From the NCBI RefSeq assembly GCF_963678635.1, contig NC_087062.1:96899705-96959704 (forward strand): a stretch of 60,000 bases of DNA. The letters run 5' to 3'. The notes below the pieces were generated by a model. It was not told the DNA's origin, made no database searches, and saw nothing but the letters and a program-made list of their open reading frames with translations. A program made the position numbers and the translations under genes. This document shows positions 39,526 to 50,018 of this stretch, one piece after another. This DNA is from Symsagittifera roscoffensis. Lineage: Eukaryota > Xenacoelomorpha > Acoela > Convolutidae. The number at the start of each line of letters is the position of its first letter. The stretch's first letter is position 1.

Positions 39526-40275
39526 ATGACGGTGGCGAGATTTGTCTCGGCCGCCAATGAAGTGACGATTGGGGGATTTTGGAGAGAGCATGCCAACGGC
39601 GAACTGAAGACTAGGAGAGATTACGAGATTCTCAAGTTCTTGAGTCCTTGCTGGGAGAGAGAATTCTTGGCAGGAGTGTTCGGCACCACGGCGACTATCT
39701 TCGGAGCCTTCGTACAAGAGATACTGGGCATGTCCATCAGCCTGCTCTTGGCCCTGTATTTGGTTTACCCCAGATACTTGTTCAACATGGGCCCGGCATA
39801 CATGTTTAGTCGAGGAGTGGAGACACTTCGAGTTGATGGATACCTGGCGCTAGTGCTCTTGACCCATGGAGAATTGATGTCGTTTCATCGGTTAATGGAA
39901 TATGGAGAACCTCTGTCTATGGGGAGGGTCCACACAAGCATTGAAACCAGCTCCTACAAGTGTGCCGCAGGGTTAAAGACACTGCTGGTGCAATACCTCA
40001 TGATGCAGAATCGATACATGACGGGTGAAGATGAGAACCCAACCTCGAGAGAAGAATGGAAAAAGGCGAACAGAGGGATGCCTCTGTTGAAGGACCTGTG
40101 CCTGGCAATGAGGTCGGACCCAATGGGGATAATTCGGGGTCTAGAGGAGGTGGTGACCTGCATTTATGGTCCAGCGGTGACGTACGCGTTTCCAGATCCC
40201 CTGGTGATAACGTATCGTCACTCGGTGACGCACTTGAGTCTCATCAGCGTACTGGATGGTACAGCGCTGAATTGA
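39526..40275 (+). CDS. Element B second gene, part 2a: unrecognised region
   Basis: Homologous to A 8479-9228, same frame as part 1. It contains the hydrophobic PISLLLALYLVYPRYLF segment. It ends at TGA 40273-40275, where A has TGG, a single G-to-A change; homology continues directly afterwards. No known domain. Confidence 0.7.
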   Translation: MTVARFVSAANEVTIGGFWREHANGELKTRRDYEILKFLSPCWEREFLAGVFGTTATIFGAFVQEILGMSISLLLALYLVYPRYLFNMGPAYMFSRGVETLRVDGYLALVLLTHGELMSFHRLMEYGEPLSMGRVHTSIETSSYKCAAGLKTLLVQYLMMQNRYMTGEDENPTSREEWKKANRGMPLLKDLCLAMRSDPMGIIRGLEEVVTCIYGPAVTYAFPDPLVITYRHSVTHLSLISVLDGTALN

Positions 40276-43176
40276 TGTCAGCAGGAGGTACTCAGGGCGC
40301 GTATGAGCAACACGGTACTCTTCGGAAGAGTGAAAGATGCCGAAATGATGGTGTGCAACTTCAGGGGACAAATGCAATGTAGAATGGGAGGCAAGCGAGA
40401 AGGCCCCATTGAAATGTATCCAAAGTTTTGGAACCTAAATCCATTGACGGCCGACGGACGAGAAGTCTTGAGAATCCCCGCCTGGAAGGAGTGCTTTGCA
40501 CTAGTCAAGAGGGAGTTGGAGGCCATAATGGAGAAGGAAATCCTACCAGCCACCATGCCTGAGTTCCCGACAGTCAGGAGGATGACCTTGGGAATGAATA
40601 GTCCCTTGGTGGTTCCCTCCATAATGGCGAGGATGATGACGGAGGAAACGCAGAGGCATTTCACGGATGGCTGGGATCCCCTGTTTATCGGCTACACGGC
40701 GGCGGTCTATTTCCATACCAGCGAGATTAAGGTAAATTCGTGGACGACGCAAGCGAAAAAGAGTAGAGGTTCGCAGCCCCCTGGATATGAGGTGCGGAAA
40801 GTCTTGAGGATTCTTGAGAAGGAGGGACTTGAGAATATGCCACCCATATGGGATGATGGCAGGATGATTGTGATGGAGGGGCACGTCGCATTGGTGGATG
40901 AAATGAAATTTGCCACGCGAAAATACAAGGCACCCTATGGATTGGAACAAGTAGAAGTGATGCAGGAGGGAACAGACCTAGATGCAGCAGGTCAACTGCA
41001 TGTAGCCCTGACGGAATATAAAAAGCTGGATCCTACGACACCGTCACCACTGTCTGTAGACACGCCTGGAGACAAGAGGAGTGGACCCGTTGAGGACCGA
41101 TTCAAGAGAATTCTCGAGAGAAGAAGAGATGAATCAGAGGAAGAGAGCATGGATGAAACTCTCAGTGAAGCTGGAGAAGACATGGAAGTAGGGAATACGC
41201 CTGAACCAGGGCCATCAGGGGAGGAACTCACCACTCAAGAGCTGTTGAAAGACTTGAGCGAAGAGAATTGGGCAGACACTGCCACCCCACCTCTGAACCC
41301 GTCCCCACGGAAGAACCTAGAGTTGCCATTGGCAGGTGAGACCTTCAATATGGGGATGTTACTCTTGAGCTCGGAGGAAAGGGAGAAGAACACGTTCGAA
41401 GGGAACAGGGACATATTCTTGGGATCTCTCGAGGATGATGCTTGGCAGGAATTCCTGGAGGAATTCAATCAAGAAGTAGGCAGCGAGACGACGCTGGACA
41501 AGTTCAAGAAGGAACTGTGGGACGCAGTAGTGAGATTCGGGGAACCGCTCCTGATAGGAACGGGCCTGGATGAGAAAGCAAGAAAAGAGCTGCTGAACAA
41601 GCTAGTGGAGCTGAGGAACGCACGATCGAAGACTAGAAAAGAGAAATGTGAGGACAGCTCTACTCTGAAACAAAAAACTGTAGATAAAATGGTTGATGAT
41701 ATAAAAAGGGATAAGGTTGGGACTAGTAATATGATTAAAAGTACTAATATCCTTAAGGCTCGAGCAGGGGGGAGGCAAGAGTTGGAAGGAGTGGATGGAG
41801 AGGTCGAATCAATGATGATAACCACAACACCCTCGAGCAGAGATGTGAAGACTCGCAAGAGGAAGAGAGAAGTGGAAGGATGGGGTAGTCCTTCAGTGGA
41901 TGCTGTTTCGGGAGGAAACTTGAGAGAGACGGCGCCCATTGTCTTGGCTCGATGCAAGACGGCGGCATACAAGAACAGCTCGGAGCTCAGGAAACCACTT
42001 GAAGTAGAAAAGGAAATAGAGGTTTCCGCCAGTTCGACGTCAGAAGAAGACTTCAAGCCTCAGAAGATAAACGTGAAGAGAGGTTCAACGAACGGACAGG
42101 TAGGGGAAGTGGATGTCGGCAAAGAATGGATCTCGAAGGCACATCAGGACATGGGCAAACAGGTGACGAGTGATCCATTGGAGAGGAACAAGACGAGGAA
42201 CACTTCCCGGACATGGTGGGTGGCCCTCGAAACATTGAAGGAAATGGAGGACTGCTTAAAGAAGTTGGACAGTGGAGTAGCTCGCAAGCGACGCAATTGG
42301 GCCACCCAGCAAAAAGCCGAGGTCAATAAGATAGAGATGGCAAGTCATCTGAAGAGGTCCTGGCAGAGTTTGTTGAAGGATCATTTTGAAGAGGCGATGA
42401 GGACACCCTCATCAGCACCGCCACTAATGGCGAATCCCTTCGTTAGAACTGCGGCACAATTAATGTTCACCTGGAGTTTGGTGGGAATAGAGTTGGAGAC
42501 ATTGACCTCGTATGACAGGCTGAAGTTGGGAAGCAAGAAGCTAGAGGTGTATCAGGCACTGATGCAACACGTGGCCAGGGACAATTCAGGCTTGAGCCTG
42601 GCTAGAAGAAAAGATGCCACATGTTTCTTGAGATGGGTAATGTCAATGATGTCTGATAGCACCATCCTGGCATGCCACCAGAGAGCAAGCGGAAGTAAAA
42701 CCATGGAGAAAAGAGTCTCGACGGTCATCTTGAACGTGTATCAGAGTACAGGAATAGAGAAGGAAGATGGTTCCAGACTATCCTTAGAGAACCATCGAAA
42801 GCTGGACGAGGTACGGAGGTTCTCTAATAAGAAGTTCGAGGAAGAACATGATGTTCACCGTAACCTGGCCTCGTCAGAGCAGTACTCGAGACTCAGCGAG
42901 AAGGGAGAATACCAATATGTATCTGGAGTGATGGGAATAGCCTACAATCCCTTCTTAGACTCGGAAGCTGGAGGAGCCCACATGAACCATGAGGTAGCGG
43001 AGCTACTGAAGTTTTGGACAGAAAGAATAATGGAAATAGACGCGGTGGAAAAAGAGGGGCCGAGCCTGGGCCTGATTCTTGAGAAAACACCAGAGGTGGT
43101 AAGCATACCGCGCTCAAACAAGAGAGTTGAAGTGAACATGGGCGGTGGAAATGGCGACATCCCCATGCGGGTCTGA
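40276..43176 (+). CDS. Element B second gene, parts 2b-5: unrecognised central region
   Basis: Open from just after the TGA at 40273, with the first ATG at 40303. It covers in one uninterrupted frame what A has in three pieces (about 9229-12110), which shows that these pieces belong to one protein. It includes the acidic low-complexity stretch (about 41040-41250), the AT-rich segment (41663-41770) and the helical LKKLDSGVARKRRNW region (about 42250-42300). Near 43155 a net 55-nt deletion relative to A shifts the frame, and the open frame ends at 43174-43176 shortly after. No family recognised. Confidence 0.72.
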   Translation, partial: CQQEVLRARMSNTVLFGRVKDAEMMVCNFRGQMQCRMGGKREGPIEMYPKFWNLNPLTADGREVLRIPAWKECFALVKRELEAIMEKEILPATMPEFPTVRRMTLGMNSPLVVPSIMARMMTEETQRHFTDGWDPLFIGYTAAVYFHTSEIKVNSWTTQAKKSRGSQPPGYEVRKVLRILEKEGLENMPPIWDDGRMIVMEGHVALVDEMKFATRKYKAPYGLEQVEVMQEGTDLDAAGQLHVALTEYKKLDPTTPSPLSVDTPGDKRSGPVEDRFKRILERRRDESEEESMDETLSEAGEDMEVGNTPEPGPSGEELTTQELLKDLSEENWADTATPPLNPSPRKNLELPLAGETFNMGMLLLSSEEREKNTFEGNRDIFLGSLEDDAWQEFLEEFNQEVGSETTLDKFKKELWDAVVRFGEPLLIGTGLDEKARKELLNKLVELRNARSKTRKEKCEDSSTLKQKTVDKMVDDIKRDKVGTSNMIKSTNILKARAGGRQELEGVDGEVESMMITTTPSSRDVKTRKRKREVEGWGSPSVDAVSGGNLRETAPIVLARCKTAAYKNSSELRKPLEVEKEIEVSASSTSEEDFKPQKINVKRGSTNGQVGEVDVGKEWISKAHQDMGKQVTSDPLERNKTRNTSRTWWVALETLKEMEDCLKKLDSGVARKRRNWATQQKAEVNKIEMASHLKRSWQSLLKDHFEEAMRTPSSAPPLMANPFVRTAAQLMFTWSLVGIELETLTSYDRLKLGSKKLEVYQALMQHVARDNSGLSLARRKDATCFLRWVMSMMSDSTILACHQRASGSKTMEKRVSTVILNVYQSTGIEKEDGSRLSLENHRKLDEVRRFSNKKFEEEHDVHRNLASSEQYSRLSEKGEYQYVSGVMGIAYNPFLDSEAGGAHMNHEVAELLKFWTERIMEIDAVEKEGPSLGLILEKTPEVVSIPRSNKRVEVNMGGGNGDIPMRV

Positions 43177-44351
43177 TCGAGGAAACCACCGAGCGAGTGA
43201 GGTTAGCGCCAACGGAAGATGAAGATCTGGCGAAATTGAGTGTGCTACATAAGCTAGTCACGCCCCAGATGCAAGAACCAAGCGAAAGGAAGAGCGACCC
43301 CGGGTCAGCAAAGAAATTGGAGCCGGGTAGCTGTCTGGATTCGACGTGTGGGAACGGAGAGCACATCTGCGATGGACGGTCATGCGTCAGAATACTGTCA
43401 TTTCAAAAAGAAGACCTGGTCACGTGGTTCGAAGACATCACAGAAAGGGAGAAAAGTGAAGTGCAAATAATAGCGGAATGTTACGCGAGAACCACGGTGA
43501 ATATAGCGACAGCTCTCGGGTTCTTCTCGAGAATGTGTGGTCTGCAGGCACTGGAGAGACTAGAATCTGAACATCATTTAGTGACGGCGTTGAGCGTAGA
43601 ATCATGGCCCGGGGTGTTGCAGGTCACTCAAAAGCACATCCGGAGCTGGAAGGTTGGTCTTGAGGCGGAAATGGGATTTCCCATGAGCGAAGCCTATGGC
43701 TTGCCATTGAACGCGAAGTCGCTGATAGGGTCAATGATGGCCAACTTGTGCGGAAGCCACTACCCGCTACACATGGCGATGGCGGAAGTGTCCAGCCAGA
43801 GAATACTGGTGGACAAGGCCTTCTCAGTGCCCAAGTGCGTGAGGTTGGCTCGGATATCGCATCACTCGCACAAGTTGTTGAGAAAAATCAAAGGGACAGT
43901 ACCAAAAGAATTGAGAGATGACTTGAGTGAAATCTGGGGAGAAGATCTTCTGAAGTTGGAAAGAGAAAACACCAGCGATCACGAGAGACAAAACGCGATC
44001 GGAAAACCTGTGGGAAGTACTCCGAACCTGGAAGATAACGACACGATGCACGAGAAAATGATGGAGCTTGAGCCTCTCTTAGAAGCCTCAGGGGAGCGTA
44101 ATCTCAGGAGCATTGAGATCTCTCATGGGGAGTGCCCATGCCACTGTTTGGCACAAACGGTGTGGTATCCAGATCACAAGAACCTTTGCCTGGTGTGGGA
44201 TGTGGAAGAGATTCGGTCGATCGGACTACCGGATCACCGGCAGAAGGTGACGCTCTTAGTAGTGAGTACGATGTTAGCTCTGAGATGGATAGAAGAGAAC
44301 ATAAGTATCGGGAGGCGACGACGCCAACGGCTGAGTCAATATACGCGATAG
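43177..44351 (+). CDS. Element B second gene, part 5 continued: cysteine cluster region
   Basis: Frame open after the 55-nt deletion; the first ATG is at 43197. It carries the C-x4-C-x6-C-x4-C cluster (about 43339-43395), the conserved block up to about 44080 and the CPCHC motif (about 44133-44147). Authentic coding stops near 44307, where B lacks four bases present in A; the last 14 or so residues are out of frame. No family recognised. Confidence 0.68.
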
Positions 44352-44914
44352 ACTACAGCAGGAGACTTGAGTTGTTTGAGACTGCGTGCAAAGTATTCGC
44401 CATACCGATGGAAGTCAGGCACGTATGGAGCCGCTTGAGGTACTTCCCGTTGTTTCGGGCGACACTGACGTCTTGGTTGTACATGACAACGAAAGATCAC
44501 ATGAGAAAACATCAAAAAGAGTATCGACAGTTCCAAGCCGAGATTGGGCCGGAAGCTTTCAAGAGACCCCTGCTAACCCATCGTAATGCGATCACGACAG
44601 GATGGAAAAGAGTGGGTAAGATGTCTAGAGACAATACCAAAGCGAGGGAGTCGATACTAGAGGAAGACCTGGCGAAGAACGTGAGCTTGAGCCTGCACAA
44701 CTCCTTTTGCTTGAACCGAGAGGCTAGGGTGAAGGCACTACCCAACCAAGCAAAGAGGTTGCAGGAGCAGAGAGAATGGATGCGATCCTATGAACAGCTG
44801 AAGGCTTGGGAGGAGATTGTGATTAGTTCCGATGATGAAGAGGAACTGTTGAGACAGTTTGCCGCATCTAGCACTTCAGGATGCAGTACCTCCAAGGCGA
44901 AGAGTACGAGATGA
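44132..44914 (+). CDS. Element B second gene, part 6: C-terminus
   Basis: Authentic sequence begins about 44308, after the 4-nt deletion, with KYREA; the frame upstream of that to 44132 is accidental. It matches A from about 13303 to 13914 and ends with the same acidic patch (DDEEELLRQF) and Ser/Lys tail at TGA 44912-44914. Confidence 0.68.
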   Translation: MPMPLFGTNGVVSRSQEPLPGVGCGRDSVDRTTGSPAEGDALSSEYDVSSEMDRREHKYREATTPTAESIYAIDYSRRLELFETACKVFAIPMEVRHVWSRLRYFPLFRATLTSWLYMTTKDHMRKHQKEYRQFQAEIGPEAFKRPLLTHRNAITTGWKRVGKMSRDNTKARESILEEDLAKNVSLSLHNSFCLNREARVKALPNQAKRLQEQREWMRSYEQLKAWEEIVISSDDEEELLRQFAASSTSGCSTSKAKSTR

Positions 44915-45330
44915 ATGGGCAAATCGGATGGATCTTGAGTCTTGAGAGGAAAGGGGGGCTTGAGTGTGGATCCGAGTGAAACTTGGATTCACGAAAAAGA
45001 AAATTTAACAAAGCAAATATTGTTACAAATATACTATATTTATTATATAAATCGAAATGCTGCATGACAATTTCCTGATTGAATAGGACAAAAGAGATTT
45101 TTAAATGATTGGCTTGAAAAGCGAAAATTCAAGGGTGCAGGTATATGCAGATTTTGGTTGCTGTTTAGCAATAGTGTGAAAATTTTAAATGGCTGTGAAT
45201 TTTGGGGTGTAGATAAGCTTAAATCTGCTGCAAACTTCTGTAAATGACCACTGGCACTGTATCTTGAGCAACACTCGGTTTTTCTGGGACTCACTGGCAG
45301 AAGACAGCGCGCGATGAGGACATCGATCTC
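44915..45330 (+). other. 3' untranslated region of element B
   Basis: Noncoding, conserved with A 13915-14290; several CTTGAG hexamers occur near its start. About 44 bases just before the polypurine tract are not in A. Confidence 0.65.
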
Positions 45331-45344
45331 GAGTCCGGGGAGTA
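45331..45344 (+). promoter_or_regulatory. Polypurine tract of element B
   Basis: GAGTCCGGGGAGTA directly abuts the 3' LTR, as in A. Confidence 0.75.
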
Positions 45345-46258
45345 TGTGCCAGTCGGTCATATTTGGAAGTTTGACCTTGAGAGGAGCTAAAAACACTTGA
45401 TTTTGGAGTGAAATTTAATTTTTCAAAATTTCGAATGGAACCTGTCATGCACGATTTTCTCGCGATAACTGAAAATCAGAAAAAGAAGTCAGAACAATTT
45501 CAGAACAATTGAGTCACACACGCGGGAAAGTTGTAAGAAAAAGCAGTAGGAAATTGCTATTCGCAATTTCCATCACTATAATAATCAAGAGTAGAGCTGT
45601 CCCATCTGTGACAGAGACGAGAGCGTTCCCACGAGTTGGATTATAGCGACCGGAGCATTATTCGGAACTGGACTAGAGTGAACCTTCGGTGGAAAGGTGG
45701 ACAGCTTGAGTGTCCTAATGGTTCACGAGAAAACTATTGTCTAGAGTATAAACTCGTTCTCATTGTTCAAACTATAAAACATTAGACTCATTTAGTTACG
45801 TTATTTAATTCTTGAGTTAATTACCGACTGGATTCTTTCCCACTTCTTGAGCGTGCTACTATGTGAGTACAAATTTAAATTCTAGAGTGTGTTTTATGAT
45901 TGTTATGTTGAGGTAAGGCGAGTTTTAGGTTGATCCATCTGAAATGGATCAAAGTTCCACTGTCCAATAAAAAAGTAACTTAACGGATTGTTCCGACCCG
46001 GTTTTTAATGGCGTTCATGTATTTTGGGTATTTTGAGACCTAAGTATGGGGACGTTCTTAATTCTAGAGTGGGGGGATATTTTGGTAGTAGCCTTAAGCA
46101 GTAGCGGGTCGTAGTCTCATGTCACAAGCGAACCGAATTGGCTCCGACTGATTTGAGGCGGAAAAACACAAGAGATAGTGTCCCTGACTCCTGAGCCAAT
46201 AGTTATAGGGCCTATTTTTCTTGAGCCTCACGTGTGACCGTAGTAGACGAATGTTACA
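45345..46258 (+). repeat. 3' LTR of element B (914 bp)
   Basis: Same length as the 5' LTR, with two substitutions between them. AATAAA at 45966-45971 is preceded by the hairpin at 45930-45952; this copy should supply the 3' end of the RNA. Confidence 0.96.
45966..45971 (+). terminator. Poly(A) signal in the 3' LTR of B
   Basis: AATAAA, 13 bases after the conserved hairpin. Element A has AATAAG here. Confidence 0.55.
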
Positions 46259-47085
46259 TTCCGATGATTAGCAGAACGGTGAAGGTCAAGATATTCCCGT
46301 ATTTTAAAATTTCAAATTTTCGAAGTGATGACGTAACATTTCTGAGAAATGTTAAAACGGCCATTTTAACAAAAAACGAGTGAAAAAACAGAACAACTTT
46401 TATCTGCGATTGCGAACAGTACGAAAATCGAGATTGAAAAACAACAACGAACTACAGAATAGCAGAGAACGTTCCGAGTTGCAACTATTGTGCTGTTACA
46501 ATAGTTGCAAGGCCGTTGCGAACAACGGTGAAGGGTGAAGACCAGCCTTCCGAGTTATCGTGAACTTGAGATTAAGGAGCTTGATTCGGCGGATTCAAGA
46601 ATCCGGAAGGGTCTCGGGACGGAGATTTTTATTAACTCTGATAAGTTTTTAGCATCCTGTCATGTCCTGACTTGAATTTAACTGATATTTGAATTAGTTT
46701 TGACAAGGATGAGGTGCTGAGAGTTGGGGGGGAAAGGTTGATCCATCTTCGATGGAGACGATGATTTTTATCTACTGAACAAAAACAATAGTAAGTAATA
46801 TAATAAGTAGTAGCCCTGTTTTTAGGAGTGACCTCGTGGTCTGGGGATAATGAGACCCAGCCATGAGCTCACTATTTTTGCATGTAATTCAGTTAATTTG
46901 AGCGTTCTGGTCGAAGCCGGAGAACAGTAACGTTTTTGTCGACCCGATGTTGGAAAAGACCACCGAAAAGTACTGGCTTGGTAGAGACGGTGAAAAACAT
47001 GCAAAGCTCTGTTTAGACGCTAGCCAGTCGTCTTAAGACTTAGTTTTGTTATCTGTCGATATGTATCTTCCGGGCGAATGTTACA
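46259..47085 (+). repeat. Probable 5' LTR of element C (left end uncertain)
   Basis: The right end GAATGTTACA is shared with A/B LTRs and is followed by the primer-site motif. A GGTTGATCCATC hairpin block (46742-46756) matches the A/B LTR hairpin. No 3' partner is in the window, so the start is not proven; bases 46259 to about 46345 could be other DNA. Confidence 0.55.
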
Positions 47086-47097
47086 TGTATGTTTTTA

Positions 47098-47114
47098 TGG
47101 CGCTCCTGGGTGTT
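47098..47114 (+). promoter_or_regulatory. Candidate primer-binding site of element C
   Basis: TGGCGCTCCTGGGTGTT, identical to 24282-24298, 12 bases after the LTR end. Confidence 0.6.
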
Positions 47115-50018
47115 ATTCTTTTTTTAACATCATGACCGGCAGAACCGTTAACGAGCATTCCGCGCCGAGCGGATGCTCACATTAACGCCCTTAATAGGCC
47201 TAAACCGCCGGGGCGGAAGGGTAGTTCGGAACGCGGAAGCCTTCCGGTTTACCGTGAATAGTTTTTTAACTTAGTTAAGACCGAAAATTCACGAACCAGG
47301 AAGGGTGGGGGGAATCGCGAACCCCTCGTCCCCTGAGTGGTTTGTGACCAAAAACACTTAAAGATATAAGTAAAACCAAACAAAAAGTAGTATAGTATCC
47401 AAGAAAAACAAAAAACATAAAAAATAACCGAAAAAACCAAAAACAGTAAAAAAGTAAAAAATCAGTAGAAATCATCCCCCCAGACAGGATGTGATTCAAC
47501 CCCCCCGTTTGTTGTTGATAGATATATTGTTGTTACAGGCATTTATATCAGTCAGGATTGTTACGATCAATTTTGTGGCCCGCTTGTGAGGCTTGTACTG
47601 TAGGGTTATTTGAGCATTTAAGCACGTTAATGATAAATTGCGCTCAATCCGGAGGGGTCAGCTGATTTGCGCTCAATTCGGAAGGGTCTTGGGTGAAGAC
47701 CGATCCGGCAAGCAGTACAGGGAGCAACAAGAAGAGGCTCAACGACAACAACAATCGACTGTTGGGTATCGTTAACAAGTTTTGTATCCCTTTTGGTACA
47801 AAAAGTAGGATAGTAATCTGTGGGGGGCTCGACAGTGCTGCACTGTAGTGACCCTTCGCCGAACTGCGAATATCCGAGTTAAGCACCTTAATTCGGAGAT
47901 TAAACAAACCCAGAGGGGTATAGTATTCCTAATATTATTACTTATATAGCCTATATTAATAGTCTTATATCGATTTTCAGTCAAAAACAACGAAAACTGA
48001 CCGGTTTTTAGGGTCAAAATTGCGATATTTTGATCCCCCCACAAGTCGCGATTTTTGAGATATCGATATTTTTTGAAACGGAAAAAAGCGCTAAGTTAGT
48101 GTGTTACATTGTAACTGCACTACTATAATAAGCAGAACCGGTTAGCTTTAGTTCGGAATTGGTTGGAACTAGTTTGGTACCAAAAACCAAATTTTCCCAT
48201 TTTTTGATAGTAAAAAAAGCTATAAAATCAGAAAATTTTTTGAAATTTTTGAGTTAGGACAGTAAAAATAGTTGTTTGGGCAACGTCCACTAGTGAATCT
48301 ACGAGTTTTAAAACCCGCTACCCGAAAGCCTTCCGGGTTGCAGAGAAATCGAACTTAACGTGTTTGATTTGGTGGATTCATCAATCCGGAGGGGTCCAGG
48401 TAGCATAGTTTTTCCCAAATTTTTTCTACAAAAGCGTTTTAGATCGGGTCTTTTGCATTGAACTAGAAGAGTATAGGCCTTCTGAGATCGGATCAATAAT
48501 TTTTAGGTCGAAAGGACCAGAATAGCGGAAAAAGTTAGGCGGAACCTATAAGCGAGAAAATTTTTGAGTTTGGAAAAAAGACGTTTTGGTTAATAGCTTT
48601 GGAACTACTGAGCATATCGAGTTGATCTTGGTACCAATAGATCAGAAATTAGCTGAGCTTACTGATAAGATTAGAAATTTTTCAGAAAAACAAGGGAGAA
48701 AATTTTTTGAGATTGTTTTTAGCAAATTACACAAATCCGGAGGGGTACACCCTTCACGTTTTACAAATTTTTCTGAAAAACCCTTAGACCTCTACCAAAA
48801 GTTGATAGCGATTGAACTAAGTAACTTAGGACAGTTCTAGACGGAAAGGGAGGGCTGAAGGCACAAGACAACCATAATAGAGTCAAAATTAGGTAAGCGA
48901 TAAGACCCTTCACCGTTAGTGTGAATTGTCAAATAAGTGCCTTAACTTCAATCCGGAGGGGTCTAGGAAAGGACCCTATACCCTTCCCAGTTAATTCAAA
49001 CAGCATAATAGCAACACAGAACGTATCCGGAGGGGTATAGGTTGAAAGAAGGAAATCTCCTAAAAGCTACTTTTACAAAATCGGAGGGCTCCCAATCCGG
49101 AGGGGTCAAAGTTTTTTCAAGAGGGGTCCAAATCCGGAGGGGTCTTATATTGACTAACTCGGAGGGGTCCCAATCCGGAGGGGTCTAGATTCTGACAATC
49201 CGGAAGAGTCCTATTTGTGCCAATCCGGAGGGGTATTATTTTATTTAGGACTTAGGTGAACGAAAGAAAGACTAAAAAGTAGGAGGTATTAAGTCATTAA
49301 GACACAGGCTAGGTATCAGTGACTGCACTGGTAACTTGCCTTTCGATAAGAACAAGACTAATACAAAACAAGTCCAAACTCGGATATTCGCGACACTAAG
49401 TCTAAATTAAAAAGAACGTGGTTCATTGGTGTGGATTGGACATAATACGTTTTTGGGAAAAGTGACTGCCCTGAGGATTTTAGTAGGTCTAGCTCGGGCA
49501 GTCCGAAGGCAGATAGGTAACACAGTACTCGGTGGGTGCAATAGACGCCCACTTGAGAAAATTACTGCCTTCAAAGTTTTGTCTGTTTGGTGCAGCACCA
49601 AGCAGGGAAAGCTTTTTCTTTAAAATACAGGTTCGACTATTGTACTGCGACAGACTAAGAGTACAAAACACATACGTTTTTTTTGTTTTTATCATATATA
49701 CATTCATATTGTGTCAATATATATTTTGCTTTTGATTTTAAATTAACGTAAATTGTGCTTGATTGGGTAGTGAATACACTATCTTTTAAATTGATTGATA
49801 ACATCATATTGTGCTAGTTTCCAAATCTTTGGACCGATAAACGATTAGTGTGAATAAATTTTATACAAACTGTACTCTGATAACATACAGGGATTCGTGG
49901 TCACTATTTAATAGAATTTGGTGAAATTTATTGTGTTGTGTCATTATTATTGTTAATAAAGCTATAAGGTTTCTAGCAATCTAGTTAAGAGTAGGCATTG
50001 GAAAGTGACAAATAGAGA
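47115..50018 (+). other. Leader of element C with stem-loop modules
   Basis: About 2.9 kb before gag. After a CTTCCGGTTTACCGTGA block shared with B and an A-rich spacer (47349-47470), it carries modules that begin with ACCCTTC and end with AGGGGT, so that their ends can pair: 47851-47919 (69 nt, with an inner 10-bp hairpin at 47874-47896), 48905-48962 (58 nt) and looser ones near 48328-48396 and, in the LTR, 46549-46612. From 48950 to 49235 the 3' half AATCCGGAGGGGTC is repeated many times. An 84-codon open frame at 48586-48840 overlaps a repeat and is probably not a gene. The last kilobase is AT-rich with nothing recognised. Confidence 0.65.
48950..49235 (+). repeat. Cluster of AATCCGGAGGGGTC repeats
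   Basis: About eight copies at irregular spacing, including 48950, near 49025, 49093, 49131, 49171, and variants TCGGAGGGG and CCGGAAGAGTC; further copies at 47646, 47675, 48383 and 48734. The core resembles the PPT motif TCCGGGGAGT. Confidence 0.8.

Larger units (their letters stand above)
23357..46258 (+). mobile_element. Element B: complete 22.9-kb Ty3/gypsy-like LTR retrotransposon with macro and SGNH domains
   Basis: Both LTRs are 914 bp, start TGTGCCAGTC, end GAATGTTACA and differ at two positions (A/G at 24066 versus 46054; T/C at 24239 versus 46227, approximately). Between them lie a displaced primer-binding site, a 2.5-kb repeat-rich leader, gag-pol with a macro-like C-terminus, a second large gene with SGNH motifs and a polypurine tract. 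Such a size is several times that of ordinary Ty3/gypsy elements. No 4-6 bp target-site duplication is evident; only TTC is shared by the two flanks. Despite the young LTRs it carries two stops in pol (33748, 35308), a stop at 40273, a 55-nt deletion near 43155 and a 4-nt deletion near 44307. Confidence 0.95.

Noticed and set aside
48586-48840. 84-codon frame in the C leader
   Set aside because: Overlaps an AATCCGGAGGGGT repeat, has no counterpart in B and no recognisable domain; at most an upstream open frame.
48950-49235. CRISPR-like array
   Set aside because: Spacing is irregular, the repeat is 14 bases and degenerate, and the context is a eukaryotic retroelement leader.
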